A stretch of DNA of 31,911 bases. Source: JAVXAG01 sp040307645. GTDB taxonomy: Bacteria; Bacillota; Clostridia; Peptostreptococcales; Anaerovoracaceae. The notes under the pieces are model-generated. The model was not told where the DNA came from and did not search any database. It was given only the letters and a program-made list of their open reading frames with translations. This document shows, piece after piece, positions 7,229 through 15,668 of this stretch (position 1 is the first letter of the stretch; each line of letters opens with the position of its first letter). The stretch is from the NCBI GenBank assembly GCA_040307645.1, contig JAWRJF010000088.1, positions 1 to 31,911 of the forward strand, read 5' to 3'. The position numbers were made by a program, and so were the translations under genes.

Positions 7229-7349
7229 TTTTAGCTCTGCTCTTACTTTATGCGTTTCTGCATGGATTCCACAACACAACCGAAATTTTAGTAACAACGT
7301 ACACTCCTGTTATTAACAGGTCTATTTGTTGTGCGAGAAGGAGGTTAAA

Positions 7350-8753
7350 ATGAAGAGAACAGAGAAAGAATTAAAAGAAAAAATCACATATGAGAAGGAT
7401 ATTCTTGATATTATTAGAAGCAAGAATTCCCCAAAGGTAATAGGGGATAGGCTAAGGGAGTATCATCCGAAAGATATTGCATCAGCCCTTGAAAAACTAG
7501 AGAGACCAGAGAGAGAAAACTTATATAGATTAATAAATATAAAAATTCTGTCTGAGATGATGGAGTACACTGATGAGGCAGATAAGTATCTCGAGGAACT
7601 GGATTTAAAAAAAGCCTCGGAAACACTTGAAAACATGGAGCCCGATGAGGCGGTGGATTTGTTAAAAAGGGCAGATTTAAAAAAGAAAAAAGCATGGCTT
7701 GAATTAATGGATGATGACTCTAGATTGAAATTTCAGATGCTGGAAGCTTTTGATGAAGATAAAATAGCCAGTAGAATGACTACGAATTTTGTATCGGTAT
7801 TCTGCGATTCATCTGTAAAGGAAACCATGAGTTATGTCATAGAACAAGCTGCTAATCATGACAATATTTCAGAAATATATGTGTTAGATGAGAATGAAGT
7901 GTTTTATGGAGCCATCAGCTTAAAAAGTCTGATTTGCGCAAGGGCAGGCACAGATTTGGAAGAGATTATTGTAACGGCATATCCTTATGTTTATGCAGAT
8001 GAAAAGATTGATGACTGTCTTGAAAAACTAAAAACCTACTCGGAGGAATCTATTCCTGTTTTATCTGACGACAATCGTATTCTGGGAATTATCACGGCTC
8101 AGGATATAGTTGAAGTTGTAGATGACGAATTAGGTGAGGACTATGCAAAACTAGCTGGATTAACAGCAGAAGAAGATTTAAAAGAATCAATTGGGCAAAG
8201 TGTGAAGAAAAGGCTTCCGTGGCTAATATTATTGTTAGGCTTGGGTTTGGTTGTCTCTAGCGTAGTAGGACTTTTTGAAGAGGTAGTAGCGCAGCTGACG
8301 ATTATAATTTGTTTCCAATCCTTGATTTTGGATATGTCAGGCAACGTTGGTACACAGTCACTAGCGGTTACTATCAGGGTTTTAATGGATGAAGAACTAT
8401 CAGGTAGACAAAAACTACATTTAATCTATAAGGAAATGAAAGTAGGTCTTACCAATGGTCTTATTTTAGGAATACTGTCATTTGTATCCATAGGTTTTTA
8501 TATTGGGATTTTCAAACAAATGGATATGGGTATGGCCTTTGCTATTTCTGCATGTATTGGAATGTCACTTTTGCTCTCCATGTTGATTTCAAGCCTTGTT
8601 GGCACAGTGATTCCAATGTTTTTTGAACATTTAGGCGTCGATCCGGCAGTCGCATCTGGGCCATTGATTACTACCGTAAATGACTTAGTTGCAGTTATTA
8701 CATACTACGGCTTGACATGGATTTTTTTAATAAATGTAATGCATATATCGTAG
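7350..8753 (+). CDS. mgtE: Magnesium transporter MgtE
   Basis: 467 aa, the normal MgtE length. In order: N-terminal superhelical domain (about 1-125, KDIASALEKLERPERENLYR); two CBS domains (about 130-250) that bind Mg2+ and gate the pore; a connecting helix; and a five-helix membrane domain (about 280-467) with SGNVGTQSLAVTIRVL and a terminal DPAVASGPLITTVNDLVAV motif, whose conserved Asp lines the ion path. The start is placed at 7350, not the earlier in-frame codon at 7326, because GAAGGAGG lies just before this ATG. It is a homodimeric Mg2+ channel in the cytoplasmic membrane. No M-box riboswitch was recognised upstream. Confidence 0.95.
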   Translation: MKRTEKELKEKITYEKDILDIIRSKNSPKVIGDRLREYHPKDIASALEKLERPERENLYRLINIKILSEMMEYTDEADKYLEELDLKKASETLENMEPDEAVDLLKRADLKKKKAWLELMDDDSRLKFQMLEAFDEDKIASRMTTNFVSVFCDSSVKETMSYVIEQAANHDNISEIYVLDENEVFYGAISLKSLICARAGTDLEEIIVTAYPYVYADEKIDDCLEKLKTYSEESIPVLSDDNRILGIITAQDIVEVVDDELGEDYAKLAGLTAEEDLKESIGQSVKKRLPWLILLLGLGLVVSSVVGLFEEVVAQLTIIICFQSLILDMSGNVGTQSLAVTIRVLMDEELSGRQKLHLIYKEMKVGLTNGLILGILSFVSIGFYIGIFKQMDMGMAFAISACIGMSLLLSMLISSLVGTVIPMFFEHLGVDPAVASGPLITTVNDLVAVITYYGLTWIFLINVMHIS

Positions 8754-8841
8754 AAGAAGATGTGCATTATCAGAATTATGTGTTATAATTAGCATAAAAG
8801 CTCAAAGATTTCTGAGACATATGGAGATTGTGTAAAAATTA

Positions 8842-8859
8842 TCTGAATGTGTATTCAGA
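8842..8859. promoter_or_regulatory. Perfect inverted repeat upstream of flavodiiron gene
   Basis: TCTGAAT (8842-8848) and ATTCAGA (8853-8859) flank a four-base GTGT spacer, about 110 bases before the flavodiiron start and without a T run. It could be an operator. The rest of the 8754-8968 gap shows several AT-rich -10-like boxes but no convincing -35 pair and no clear mgtE terminator. Confidence 0.3.
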
Positions 8860-8968
8860 ATGGATAAATAGGGTAAAATATAAGTAAATGCATACATAAT
8901 TGATTAAAAAATTCGTTATACATGCAGGTTTAGGTATTTTAGTTTCTGTAATAAGTGAGGAAGAGTAA

Positions 8969-10351
8969 ATGAAAAAGCAAGTAAAAGGGAATGTAAGTTG
9001 GGTCGGATATATTGACTGGGAATTGGAAAAATTCCACGGTGATGAGTATTCCATCATGAATGGATCTAGCCAGAATGCATATCTGATCGAGGAAGAAAAG
9101 ACGGTTCTAATCGATACCGTATGGACACCACACAGAGATGAGTTTATCGAAAATTTAAAAGAAGAAATTGACCTTAAGAAGATAGATTATATCATAATGA
9201 ACCATGGAGAGCCGGATCACTCTGGGTCGTTAAAATCACTGATGGCAGAGATTCCGGGAACGCCTATTTACTGTACTGCGGCGGCAGTAAAAAGCATAGA
9301 GGGACAGTTTGGAAAGAATGGATGGGATTTTCATGTAGTAAAGACTGGTGACTCATTAGATATCGGAAACGGCAAGAAGCTTATTTTTGTTGAAATGAAG
9401 ATGTTACACTGGCCAGATTCCATGGCTACTTATATGACAGGAGACAATATTTTGTTCTCTATGGACGCATTTGGACAGCACTTTGCAGTAGAAGAAATGT
9501 TTAATGATGCAGCAAATCAGGCGCTTTTATATAAAGAAGCTATGAAATATTTTGCAAACATCCTAAATCCGTTTGCATCTTTTGTGACAAAAAAGTTGGA
9601 GGAAATCAACAAGATGAATCTTCCTATTGATATTATTGCACCTTCACACGGCGTAATTTGGAGAGATAATCCAGGTCAAATCGTCGAAAAGTATGTGGAG
9701 TGGGCAGAAGATTATCAGGAAGATCAGATTACCGTTGCCTATGATACTATGTGGGAAGGCACTACTAAATTGGCATATGCCATTGCGGCTGAGATTCACA
9801 GACAGAGCCCGGATACAGTCGTTAAAGTATTTAATATTGCAAAGTCGGACAAGAATGAGGTTATGACAGAAGTGTTTAAGTCTAAGGCAATCGCAGTAGG
9901 TTCACCAACTTGTGTAAATGATGTGTTGACCAGTGTTGCTGGCTGGCTGTCATTCCTTAAGTCTTTGAAATTTAAAAACAAAAAAGCAGCAGCATTTGGC
10001 TGTTACGGCTGGAGCGGAGAATCAGTAGAAATATTGCAAGATAAGCTTGCGGAAGCAGGCTTTGAAGTGACGGAGTCCAATGTAAAATCAAACTGGAATC
10101 CGGAGAATAATAATATGGCGGAGATTACTGCCATGGTCAAAGAATTGCTTGCAACAGAAAAAAAGGAGGTAAAAGCAATGGATAATAAAGATGCAAAAAT
10201 TTATGTATGTGATATCTGTGGATGGGAGTACAATGAGGCAGAAGGCCTTCCAGACAAGAATATCGCTCCAGGAACAAAGTGGGAAGATATTCCAGAAGAT
10301 TTCAAATGCCCACTTTGTCGTGCTCCAAAGGCAAAGTTCTCAGAAAAATAA
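8969..10351 (+). CDS. Flavodiiron protein with fused C-terminal rubredoxin (flavorubredoxin)
   Basis: 460 aa in three domains. The N-terminal metallo-beta-lactamase-like diiron domain has ligands H79, E81, D83 in NHGEPDHSG, H147 in MLHWPDSM, D166 in SMDAFGQHF and H227 in APSHGVIW. The flavodoxin-like FMN domain (about 250-395) starts at TVAYDTMWEGTTKLA. The C-terminal rubredoxin (about 410-457) has CDIC (414-417) and CPLC (447-450) iron-binding pairs. The family reduces O2 to water or NO to N2O in the cytoplasm of anaerobes, drawing electrons from NADH via rubredoxin; fusing rubredoxin shortens that chain. Around residue 400 a strong internal ribosome-binding site precedes an in-frame ATG (see 10162-10180). 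O2 versus NO preference cannot be read from sequence. Confidence 0.95.
   Translation: MKKQVKGNVSWVGYIDWELEKFHGDEYSIMNGSSQNAYLIEEEKTVLIDTVWTPHRDEFIENLKEEIDLKKIDYIIMNHGEPDHSGSLKSLMAEIPGTPIYCTAAAVKSIEGQFGKNGWDFHVVKTGDSLDIGNGKKLIFVEMKMLHWPDSMATYMTGDNILFSMDAFGQHFAVEEMFNDAANQALLYKEAMKYFANILNPFASFVTKKLEEINKMNLPIDIIAPSHGVIWRDNPGQIVEKYVEWAEDYQEDQITVAYDTMWEGTTKLAYAIAAEIHRQSPDTVVKVFNIAKSDKNEVMTEVFKSKAIAVGSPTCVNDVLTSVAGWLSFLKSLKFKNKKAAAFGCYGWSGESVEILQDKLAEAGFEVTESNVKSNWNPENNNMAEITAMVKELLATEKKEVKAMDNKDAKIYVCDICGWEYNEAEGLPDKNIAPGTKWEDIPEDFKCPLCRAPKAKFSEK
10162..10180 (+). promoter_or_regulatory. Internal ribosome-binding site and start codon for free rubredoxin
   Basis: AAAGGAGGT (10162-10170) is followed after seven bases by ATG (10178-10180), in frame with the flavodiiron gene at codon 404. 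The encoded 57-aa product would be a complete rubredoxin (MDNKDAKIYVCDIC...). SD strength and spacing equal those of independent genes in this window. Either both fused and free rubredoxin are made, or this is the scar of a recent gene fusion. Confidence 0.6.
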
Positions 10352-10396
10352 ACTAGGATACTGACCGGACCTTGTGCCGGTGGTAAAAAGAAATTT

Positions 10397-10430
10397 AAGG
10401 CGAAAGCAATTGTTGCTTTCGCCTTGGTTT
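10397..10430 (+). terminator. Intrinsic terminator after flavodiiron gene
   Basis: A 13-bp stem, AAGGCGAAAGCAA (10397-10409) with TTGCTTTCGCCTT (10413-10425), has a three-base loop and is followed by GGTTTTAATTT. A smaller GC-rich hairpin ACCGG/CCGGT (10364-10381) precedes it. Confidence 0.9.
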
Positions 10431-10447
10431 TAATTTAATCGCTCATA

Positions 10448-10639
10448 ATGATGATTATTATAAAGCAAAAAGAAATAATCGGAAGGAATAAGCCGTATAA
10501 TAGATTTTGGAAAATATCAAAAACTGACAGTATTGGTGCGAAAACTTATGGTTCATTGTTTAAACACTATTATAATTTAGTAATTGATAAAAATGAAAAT
10601 GAAGAGCAGATTACACTAAGCCAGATCCTAAAAATATGA
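10448..10639 (+). CDS. Doubtful 63-aa ORF
   Basis: The frame reads MMIIIKQKEIIGRNKPYNRF and on to ITLSQILKI. It has no ribosome-binding site and no recognised domain. It lies between the flavodiiron terminator and a hairpin at 10650-10673 (GCTT-AGCCTT pairing with AAGGCT-AAGC). It could be a decayed gene fragment. Confidence 0.2.
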   Translation: MMIIIKQKEIIGRNKPYNRFWKISKTDSIGAKTYGSLFKHYYNLVIDKNENEEQITLSQILKI

Positions 10640-10693
10640 TATACATAAAGCTTCAGCCTTCCCAAGGCTAAGCACAACTAAGAAAGGACTTTT

Positions 10694-10879
10694 ATGAACA
10701 AAATATGTAAGGGGGCCAAGGTAGGGCTATTGATAGAATTGATTGCAGGTCTGATAATGGTTGTTTTGATTGTTGCAGGGAAACCGATTCCTGATTTGTT
10801 AGCATGGATATTTGTGGTAGGAATGATATGTGTAATTTCGTTTTCTGTAATCCAATTGCAAAGGGGCGGCAAATCTTGA
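10694..10879 (+). CDS. Small two-span membrane protein
   Basis: 61 aa with a short basic N-terminus (MNKICKGAKVG), two hydrophobic helices (about 11-29 and 34-53) and a basic tail QRGGKS. AAGAAAGGA lies six bases before the ATG. No family is recognised. The topology places both ends on the cytoplasmic side. It is followed by a GNAT gene in the same direction, about 60 bases on. Confidence 0.55.
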   Translation: MNKICKGAKVGLLIELIAGLIMVVLIVAGKPIPDLLAWIFVVGMICVISFSVIQLQRGGKS

Positions 10880-10940
10880 TAATAACGAGTAACAATATGT
10901 AGAAATGATAGTGGCTAGGGTTACTACAAGGAGGAATGAG

Positions 10941-11402
10941 ATGATAAGACAGTGTACCGAAAAGGATGAAGCTATTTGGACTAAGCTAAACAGAGAATTC
11001 ATGGAATATGAGTATGAAGATGATAATGTGTGGGAGAATCCTGCGGACCAGGGGGACCCTGCGGAAATTTTTCGTGAAATAATTGGCGGAGATCAGTCAT
11101 CCAACAGACTGTTTATTATTGAAGAGGAAAATCAAATTATAGGGTTTATGAATACTGCTATTTTTTATAGTATATGGGCTCATGGCCAGGTGCTTTTTTT
11201 AGACGACTACTTTATCAGTGAGAAATTCCAGGGAAAAGGATATGGAAAGAAAGCCTTAGGCGAACTGGAAGAGTTGCTAAAAAAGGAAGGCTACAAGAGG
11301 ATTCAGTTATTGGCCGAAGACACTAATCCGGGGGCTGTAAAGTTTTATACTAGAGAGGGATATTCTAAGCAAAAAATAAATTTTTTCTGTAAGTATCTTT
11401 GA
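10941..11402 (+). CDS. GNAT-family N-acetyltransferase
   Basis: 153 aa. The acetyl-CoA loop is SEKFQGKGYGKKAL (Q/R-x-x-G-x-G/A form), preceded by the LFLDDYFIS strand and followed by EDTNPGAVKFYTREGY, the usual CoA-side Asn and terminal Tyr region. The N-terminus MIRQCTEKDEAIWTKL is typical for this fold. The start is set at 10941, as ACAAGGAGG lies nine bases upstream; an earlier in-frame codon at 10905 lacks a site. Acid-rich segment EYEYEDDNVWENPADQ may shape the acceptor pocket. The substrate is unknown. Confidence 0.85.
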   Translation: MIRQCTEKDEAIWTKLNREFMEYEYEDDNVWENPADQGDPAEIFREIIGGDQSSNRLFIIEEENQIIGFMNTAIFYSIWAHGQVLFLDDYFISEKFQGKGYGKKALGELEELLKKEGYKRIQLLAEDTNPGAVKFYTREGYSKQKINFFCKYL

Positions 11403-11501
11403 TTTGTTTGAATTTTGATCCTATATTTGTAATTCGCTATTTATGGGGAATACAAAAAGGCTACTTTGTGGTATATTTTGTAAATGTAGGAGGTGATTCT
11501 A

Positions 11502-11954
11502 ATGGACCAGAAAAAAATTGGCTGTTTTATTGCAGAGCTTAGAAAAGAAAAGAATTTGACACAGACAGAACTTGGAGATTTGCTTGGGGTGACCAATAAG
11601 ACTGTTTCTCGTTGGGAAACGGGAAATTACATGCCTGATTTGGCTATCATTCAAAGATTATGCGAAGAACTTGGTATTGGCGTTAATGAATTACTAAGTG
11701 GACATCGACTTGATGTAGAAATGTTGCGACAACAAGCTGATGATAATATTCTTCAGATTTGTAAGCATGAACAACAGATGAGAAAACAGAAAAAAATTAG
11801 TGATTTTTTTAGTGGGGCTGGCACGGGACTAATCGTTTCAGCACTATATTCACCAGAGACTATGAGAAAAACTGTTGTTGTTATTATTGGTATTGGGATG
11901 GTACTTGTTGGGTGGTTTTTTAGATCTGAACTGGATAAAAATATTATTTCATAA
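11502..11954 (+). CDS. XRE-family regulator with C-terminal membrane segments
   Basis: 150 aa. Residues about 6-60 form a textbook XRE helix-turn-helix (LTQTELGDLLGVTNKTVSRW then ETGNYMPDLAIIQRL). A helical linker follows, then one or two hydrophobic segments (GTGLIVSALY and TVVVIIGIGMVLVGWFF). Membrane-tethered XRE regulators of this form are common in Clostridia, often with a following membrane or transporter gene, but here a terminator follows at once. The ATG at 11502 is preceded by TAGGAGGTGA; the upstream GTG overlaps that site and is rejected. Confidence 0.85.
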   Translation: MDQKKIGCFIAELRKEKNLTQTELGDLLGVTNKTVSRWETGNYMPDLAIIQRLCEELGIGVNELLSGHRLDVEMLRQQADDNILQICKHEQQMRKQKKISDFFSGAGTGLIVSALYSPETMRKTVVVIIGIGMVLVGWFFRSELDKNIIS

Positions 11955-11970
11955 TAGATGATTTATTTGA

Positions 11971-11994
11971 GGGCGAAGTACATCGCCCTTTTTT
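11971..11994 (+). terminator. Intrinsic terminator after XRE gene
   Basis: GGGCGA (11971-11976) pairs with TCGCCC (11983-11988), followed by six T residues. Confidence 0.85.
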
Positions 11995-12085
11995 AATGTC
12001 TTTATTTACCGAAAGTGGAGAAAATGTTCTGGAAAAGTTGAATTTTGAGGGCTGCAAAAAAAGATAGAAAATTTAAATAAAATGG

Positions 12086-12114
12086 TTGAATGGGTAAACA
12101 AAATATGTTAAAGT
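12086..12114 (+). promoter_or_regulatory. Likely promoter of the five-gene peptide cassette
   Basis: TTGAAT (12086-12091) and TAAAGT (12109-12114) have a 17-base spacer, leaving a leader of about 100 bases before the regulator gene. The leader contains TGTTAACTGTAAATTATAGACTATTACAG, a region of short inverted motifs, without a recognisable riboswitch. Confidence 0.4.
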
Positions 12115-12222
12115 TTAGATTAAGATAAATGATTTGCCTTAATGTTTACTAAAAAGAGAAAACGCATAATAAACTGTTAACTGTAAATTATAGACTATTA
12201 CAGAGAAAGGAATGTGGAGGTT

Positions 12223-12765
12223 ATGGAAAACGTAATTAAGGATTTAGAAGTAAGAGAAATAACTAATGGATATGTTGAGGAAGAAAAGGGCAGCATATTT
12301 AGATGTATATTTTGTGGAGAGACCTTTGAAAAAGGAATTATCTACACATCAAGAGGCAGATCGGTAGACGCAGAGAGGGCTGCAGCAGAGCACGTATATG
12401 ACATGCATAACGGACCTTTTGAGAGTTTAGTGTCCTTAGATAAACAGTTTAACGGACTGACGGACATACAGAAGAAGCTTCTTACCTACATGTACGAAGG
12501 CTTAGATAATAAGGAGATTAGCAGAGAATTAGATATAAATACTGCAACTGTAAGAACACATAAGTTTAAAATACAGAAGATGAAGAGAGAAGCAAAGATT
12601 CTATTAGCCCTTCTTGAATTTATTGAGAATGAAGACATTATGGTTGCTGATATGAAACTTTCTAATAGTGATAAGAAGAAGCATCAGATTTACTTAGAAG
12701 AGATACGAGGAACATTTACCGGGAATACCCTTCATCCATTTTTTACACAGTTCGATTTAAAATAG
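12223..12765 (+). CDS. LuxR-type HTH regulator with N-terminal zinc-finger-like motif
   Basis: About 180 aa. Residues 25-60 hold an FRCIFCGETFEKGIIY motif (Cys-x2-Cys) with H in AEHVYDMHNG, resembling a C2H2-like zinc site. Residues about 80-125 form a GerE/LuxR helix-turn-helix: LTDIQKKLLTYMYEGLDNKE followed by ISRELDINTATVRTHKFKIQ. The C-terminus is helical, ending NTLHPFFTQFDLK. The start is uncertain: ATG 12223 has GGAGG only two bases away, and GTG 12214 in frame has AAGG three bases away. It heads a co-directional cassette and is its likely controller; the ligand is unknown. Confidence 0.75.
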   Translation: MENVIKDLEVREITNGYVEEEKGSIFRCIFCGETFEKGIIYTSRGRSVDAERAAAEHVYDMHNGPFESLVSLDKQFNGLTDIQKKLLTYMYEGLDNKEISRELDINTATVRTHKFKIQKMKREAKILLALLEFIENEDIMVADMKLSNSDKKKHQIYLEEIRGTFTGNTLHPFFTQFDLK

Positions 12766-12809
12766 AATAAAAGAAATCTTTGATTAGAAAGTTATCAAGA
12801 GGAGATATG

Positions 12810-14150
12810 ATGAACGGCAAATTAGAACCACGAGAAAAAAGAAATTTAACTTTTTTTATTATCAGCTACGTTATCAATAATTTAGCAAGCGGAGTGCTTT
12901 ATGATACTTACGTCAACTATTTGCAAGAAGTATCGGTTTCTATTGCTACTTCGTTTTGGGCCTTTTATGGTTATGCCACCTTTATTAGTGCGGCTATACT
13001 GCTTTTAATACCTAAGACTGGCTATAAGAAGATACTATTATTTTGTGTCCTGGCAACCTCGGCAGCATTCTTTGGGGCGGTTTACATAGAATCGGAATTA
13101 GTTTTATATGCAGCTACTTTATTGGCATTAACCGGTGTACAGATTCATTTTATAATCTTGGCTCCCTATGTAGCTGTTTACACAGAAAGCCTTGGGGACG
13201 GCGGGATTAAGTGGTACACAAGGACATATTATATGGGATATGTTGGTTACTTCATCGCAACCTATTTGGGAGGGGTGCTAGTAGTCAAACTATTTTCACT
13301 AGCTGCAAATATCAGTTATGGAGTTGCAAACGAAGCTACAAGATTCGTGCAATCAATGGCGCCAGGTTTGCATGAGGCTTACTTAACTGGAAATGAAAGG
13401 GCACTTGTGGCTGTTGGGGTTTTAGGTCTTCTTGCAGTTATCCCTGTAGCTCTTATAAAAGAGAAACCTGAAGACTATAAGAAAACCATGGAACAGCTGG
13501 ATGCAGAATCTTCTAAAAAAACTTTGCTGGAACGGTTGAGAGATGCAATGAGGCTATTGCTAAATAAAGGTGCACGTGCATATTTGATTTACTGGACATT
13601 GATTTCTTTTGCAATGGGCTTATTTACATCCTACTATACAGTTTTTCTTAATAGAAATTTACATATAGGTAAAGCAACATCGTCATTGATGGTTTCCATA
13701 TCCTATATAGCTATAATCGTTTTTATGTTTTTTACCCCTTTGGTTGTAAGAAAGCTAGGAACAGTTGGAACCATATTTTTTTCAGTAATATTGTCTGTAC
13801 CGTTTATGTTAATTATAGCAAATGGTGACAGGTTTGGAACTTTTATGGTGCCTATGGTAGGGACCGCGCTGTTTGTGCGAGCTGGACTGGCAAATTTAAG
13901 TAGTCCTGCAGATAGTTCATTGGCAATGAGCGTTGTTCCTAAAGAATTAAGGCCTGCATACACTGCAATTGTCAACTTTATGGCCGGTATTGTAAGTATA
14001 ATTAGTGGAATGTTCACAGGGAAGATACTTTTCGTTAATCAGGAGGGATATAGAACAGCGTATTACATTGCGGCAGCATTATATGTAGTGGCAGCGGCAG
14101 TTGTTCTCATTGGATTAAGAAAGTATAACAGAAGAGAGGAAATAAAATGA
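12810..14150 (+). CDS. Major facilitator superfamily transporter
   Basis: 446 aa with about 12 hydrophobic helices and a charged central loop (KEKPEDYKKTMEQLDAESSK) between the two six-helix halves, the MFS signature. Start 12810 is chosen for its five-base distance from AGAGGAG. The stop overlaps the next start by four bases (ATGA at 14147-14150), so it is coupled to the M32-like gene. The substrate is not evident; peptide or amino-acid transport is inferred from the peptidase neighbours. Export and import are both possible. Confidence 0.85.
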   Translation: MNGKLEPREKRNLTFFIISYVINNLASGVLYDTYVNYLQEVSVSIATSFWAFYGYATFISAAILLLIPKTGYKKILLFCVLATSAAFFGAVYIESELVLYAATLLALTGVQIHFIILAPYVAVYTESLGDGGIKWYTRTYYMGYVGYFIATYLGGVLVVKLFSLAANISYGVANEATRFVQSMAPGLHEAYLTGNERALVAVGVLGLLAVIPVALIKEKPEDYKKTMEQLDAESSKKTLLERLRDAMRLLLNKGARAYLIYWTLISFAMGLFTSYYTVFLNRNLHIGKATSSLMVSISYIAIIVFMFFTPLVVRKLGTVGTIFFSVILSVPFMLIIANGDRFGTFMVPMVGTALFVRAGLANLSSPADSSLAMSVVPKELRPAYTAIVNFMAGIVSIISGMFTGKILFVNQEGYRTAYYIAAALYVVAAAVVLIGLRKYNRREEIK

Positions 14151-15643
14151 GCTATAGCAAGATGTTAGAAGAATTTAAGGAGTTAATTACCTCCGTAGAA
14201 TATTATAACTATACACTGAATTCGTTAGTCTACTGGGACAAGATTACTTGTATGCCTAAGAATGCAATAGAATACAGAAGTAAGATTATGGCTTTTTTAG
14301 CTAATAAGCAGTATATGATTCTGTCTTCAGAGAAGTTTGAAAAATATATAAAATATTTCGATGGAAACAAACACAATGACTATATTACAAATATTATGGT
14401 GGAAAGAATTAAACAAAACAGTGTAGCTGTAAAGGCAATTCCTGAGCAGGAATATATCGACTATATTGGATTGATTGCAATGGCAGAACAAGTATGGGAA
14501 GAAGCAAAGGAAAACGATGATTACGAGAAATTAAAGCCCTATTTGGAAAAAATAACAGGTGAATTCAGGAAATTTGCTGAGTACTGGACCTATGAAAAAG
14601 AACCATATGATGCGCTGTTAAACTATTATGTAGAAGGATATACCAGTGAAAAAGTTGATGAAATGATAAGTGTTATAAAGCCTGTAATTATTGAAATTAT
14701 GAAAGAACGTGAGGCAGCAGAAAAATCCTTGAAACTTATAGAGCCGATAAAAGGAATAAGTGCTGAGAAGCAACTAGAGTTATGGAAACTGATTCTGAGC
14801 GAAATTGGCTTTGATTTTGATGCCGGGAGGGTTGATATCGGAGGGCATACAACGATTCTCGCATCTCACCCTGACGATGTAAGAGTAGTAAACTCTTATT
14901 CTGACGACGATTTATGTGTTGGAATATTTAATGTACTTCACTCCGGAGGTAAAGGCGTTTACCAGCAGCATATTGATAGAAAGCTTTTAGGTACACTTTT
15001 GGCCGATCCACCATCATGTGCCATAAAGGAAGCTGTTGGTAGATTTTATGAAAATATTATTGGCAAAAGCAGAGGTTTTTGGGACAGGCTATTTCCAAAA
15101 GCTGTAGAGATAATCCCAGAGCTTGGTGAAGTAGGGCTAGATAATTTCTATAACTATATAAACAGATGTGAGCCTTCAGCTATTAGAATCAGCGCAGATG
15201 AGCTTACATATCTTTTACACATAATTATCAGATATGAATTGGAGCGTGGTCTAATCGATGGCACTTATAATGTTGATACAGTTCGCAAGGCCTGGAATGA
15301 AAAATACAAGTCATATCTTGGAGTAGAAATAAAAAATGATAGGGAAGGGATCTTGCAAGACATCCACTGGTCATCAGGGTACTTTGGCTATTTTCCAACA
15401 TATCTTCTTTCAAACTTTGCGGCGGCTCAACTTGCAGGTGCCATTGAAAAAGAATATGGAGAGCTTAATGAACTTATTCGTGAAGGTGGAATGGACAAGA
15501 TAACCGATTGGATGAGTAAAAATATTTATGTTTGGGGATATATCTACAATTCATATGAATTAGTGGAAAATGCATGTAAGGAAGAGATAAATCCTGATTA
15601 TTACACTGGTTACTTACGGAAAAAATTTTCCGCGGTATTATAA
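14147..15643 (+). CDS. M32 carboxypeptidase-like protein lacking the HEXXH zinc motif
   Basis: 498 aa, the usual length and helical layout of M32 (Taq-type) metallocarboxypeptidases, with conserved stretches such as GHTTILASHPDDVRVVNSYS, ENIIGKSRGFWDRLFP and DIHWSSGYFGYFPTYLLSNF. In active enzymes the HEXXH motif (usually HEAGHALYEQ) supplies two zinc ligands and the catalytic Glu. Here the aligned residues are H265-S-G-G-K269 in LHSGGKGVYQQH: catalytic Glu is Ser and the second His is Lys. The downstream HES-motif is K294-E295-A-V-G, keeping only the Glu. The frame is intact over the whole protein, arguing against decay. Likely a pseudopeptidase: peptide-binding, regulatory or with altered chemistry. 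It lies between two MFS genes and before a PepX-like hydrolase. Confidence 0.85.
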   Translation: MSYSKMLEEFKELITSVEYYNYTLNSLVYWDKITCMPKNAIEYRSKIMAFLANKQYMILSSEKFEKYIKYFDGNKHNDYITNIMVERIKQNSVAVKAIPEQEYIDYIGLIAMAEQVWEEAKENDDYEKLKPYLEKITGEFRKFAEYWTYEKEPYDALLNYYVEGYTSEKVDEMISVIKPVIIEIMKEREAAEKSLKLIEPIKGISAEKQLELWKLILSEIGFDFDAGRVDIGGHTTILASHPDDVRVVNSYSDDDLCVGIFNVLHSGGKGVYQQHIDRKLLGTLLADPPSCAIKEAVGRFYENIIGKSRGFWDRLFPKAVEIIPELGEVGLDNFYNYINRCEPSAIRISADELTYLLHIIIRYELERGLIDGTYNVDTVRKAWNEKYKSYLGVEIKNDREGILQDIHWSSGYFGYFPTYLLSNFAAAQLAGAIEKEYGELNELIREGGMDKITDWMSKNIYVWGYIYNSYELVENACKEEINPDYYTGYLRKKFSAVL

Positions 15644-15668
15644 AAAATCTTTAAAGAGGAGTAAAACG

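Noticed and set aside
7059..7349. M-box riboswitch upstream of mgtE
   Set aside because: The conserved M-box blocks are not visible; only small ORFs and an ordinary promoter.
13703..14017. 104-aa minus-strand open frame inside the first MFS gene
   Set aside because: Antisense to hydrophobic helices; no start signal.
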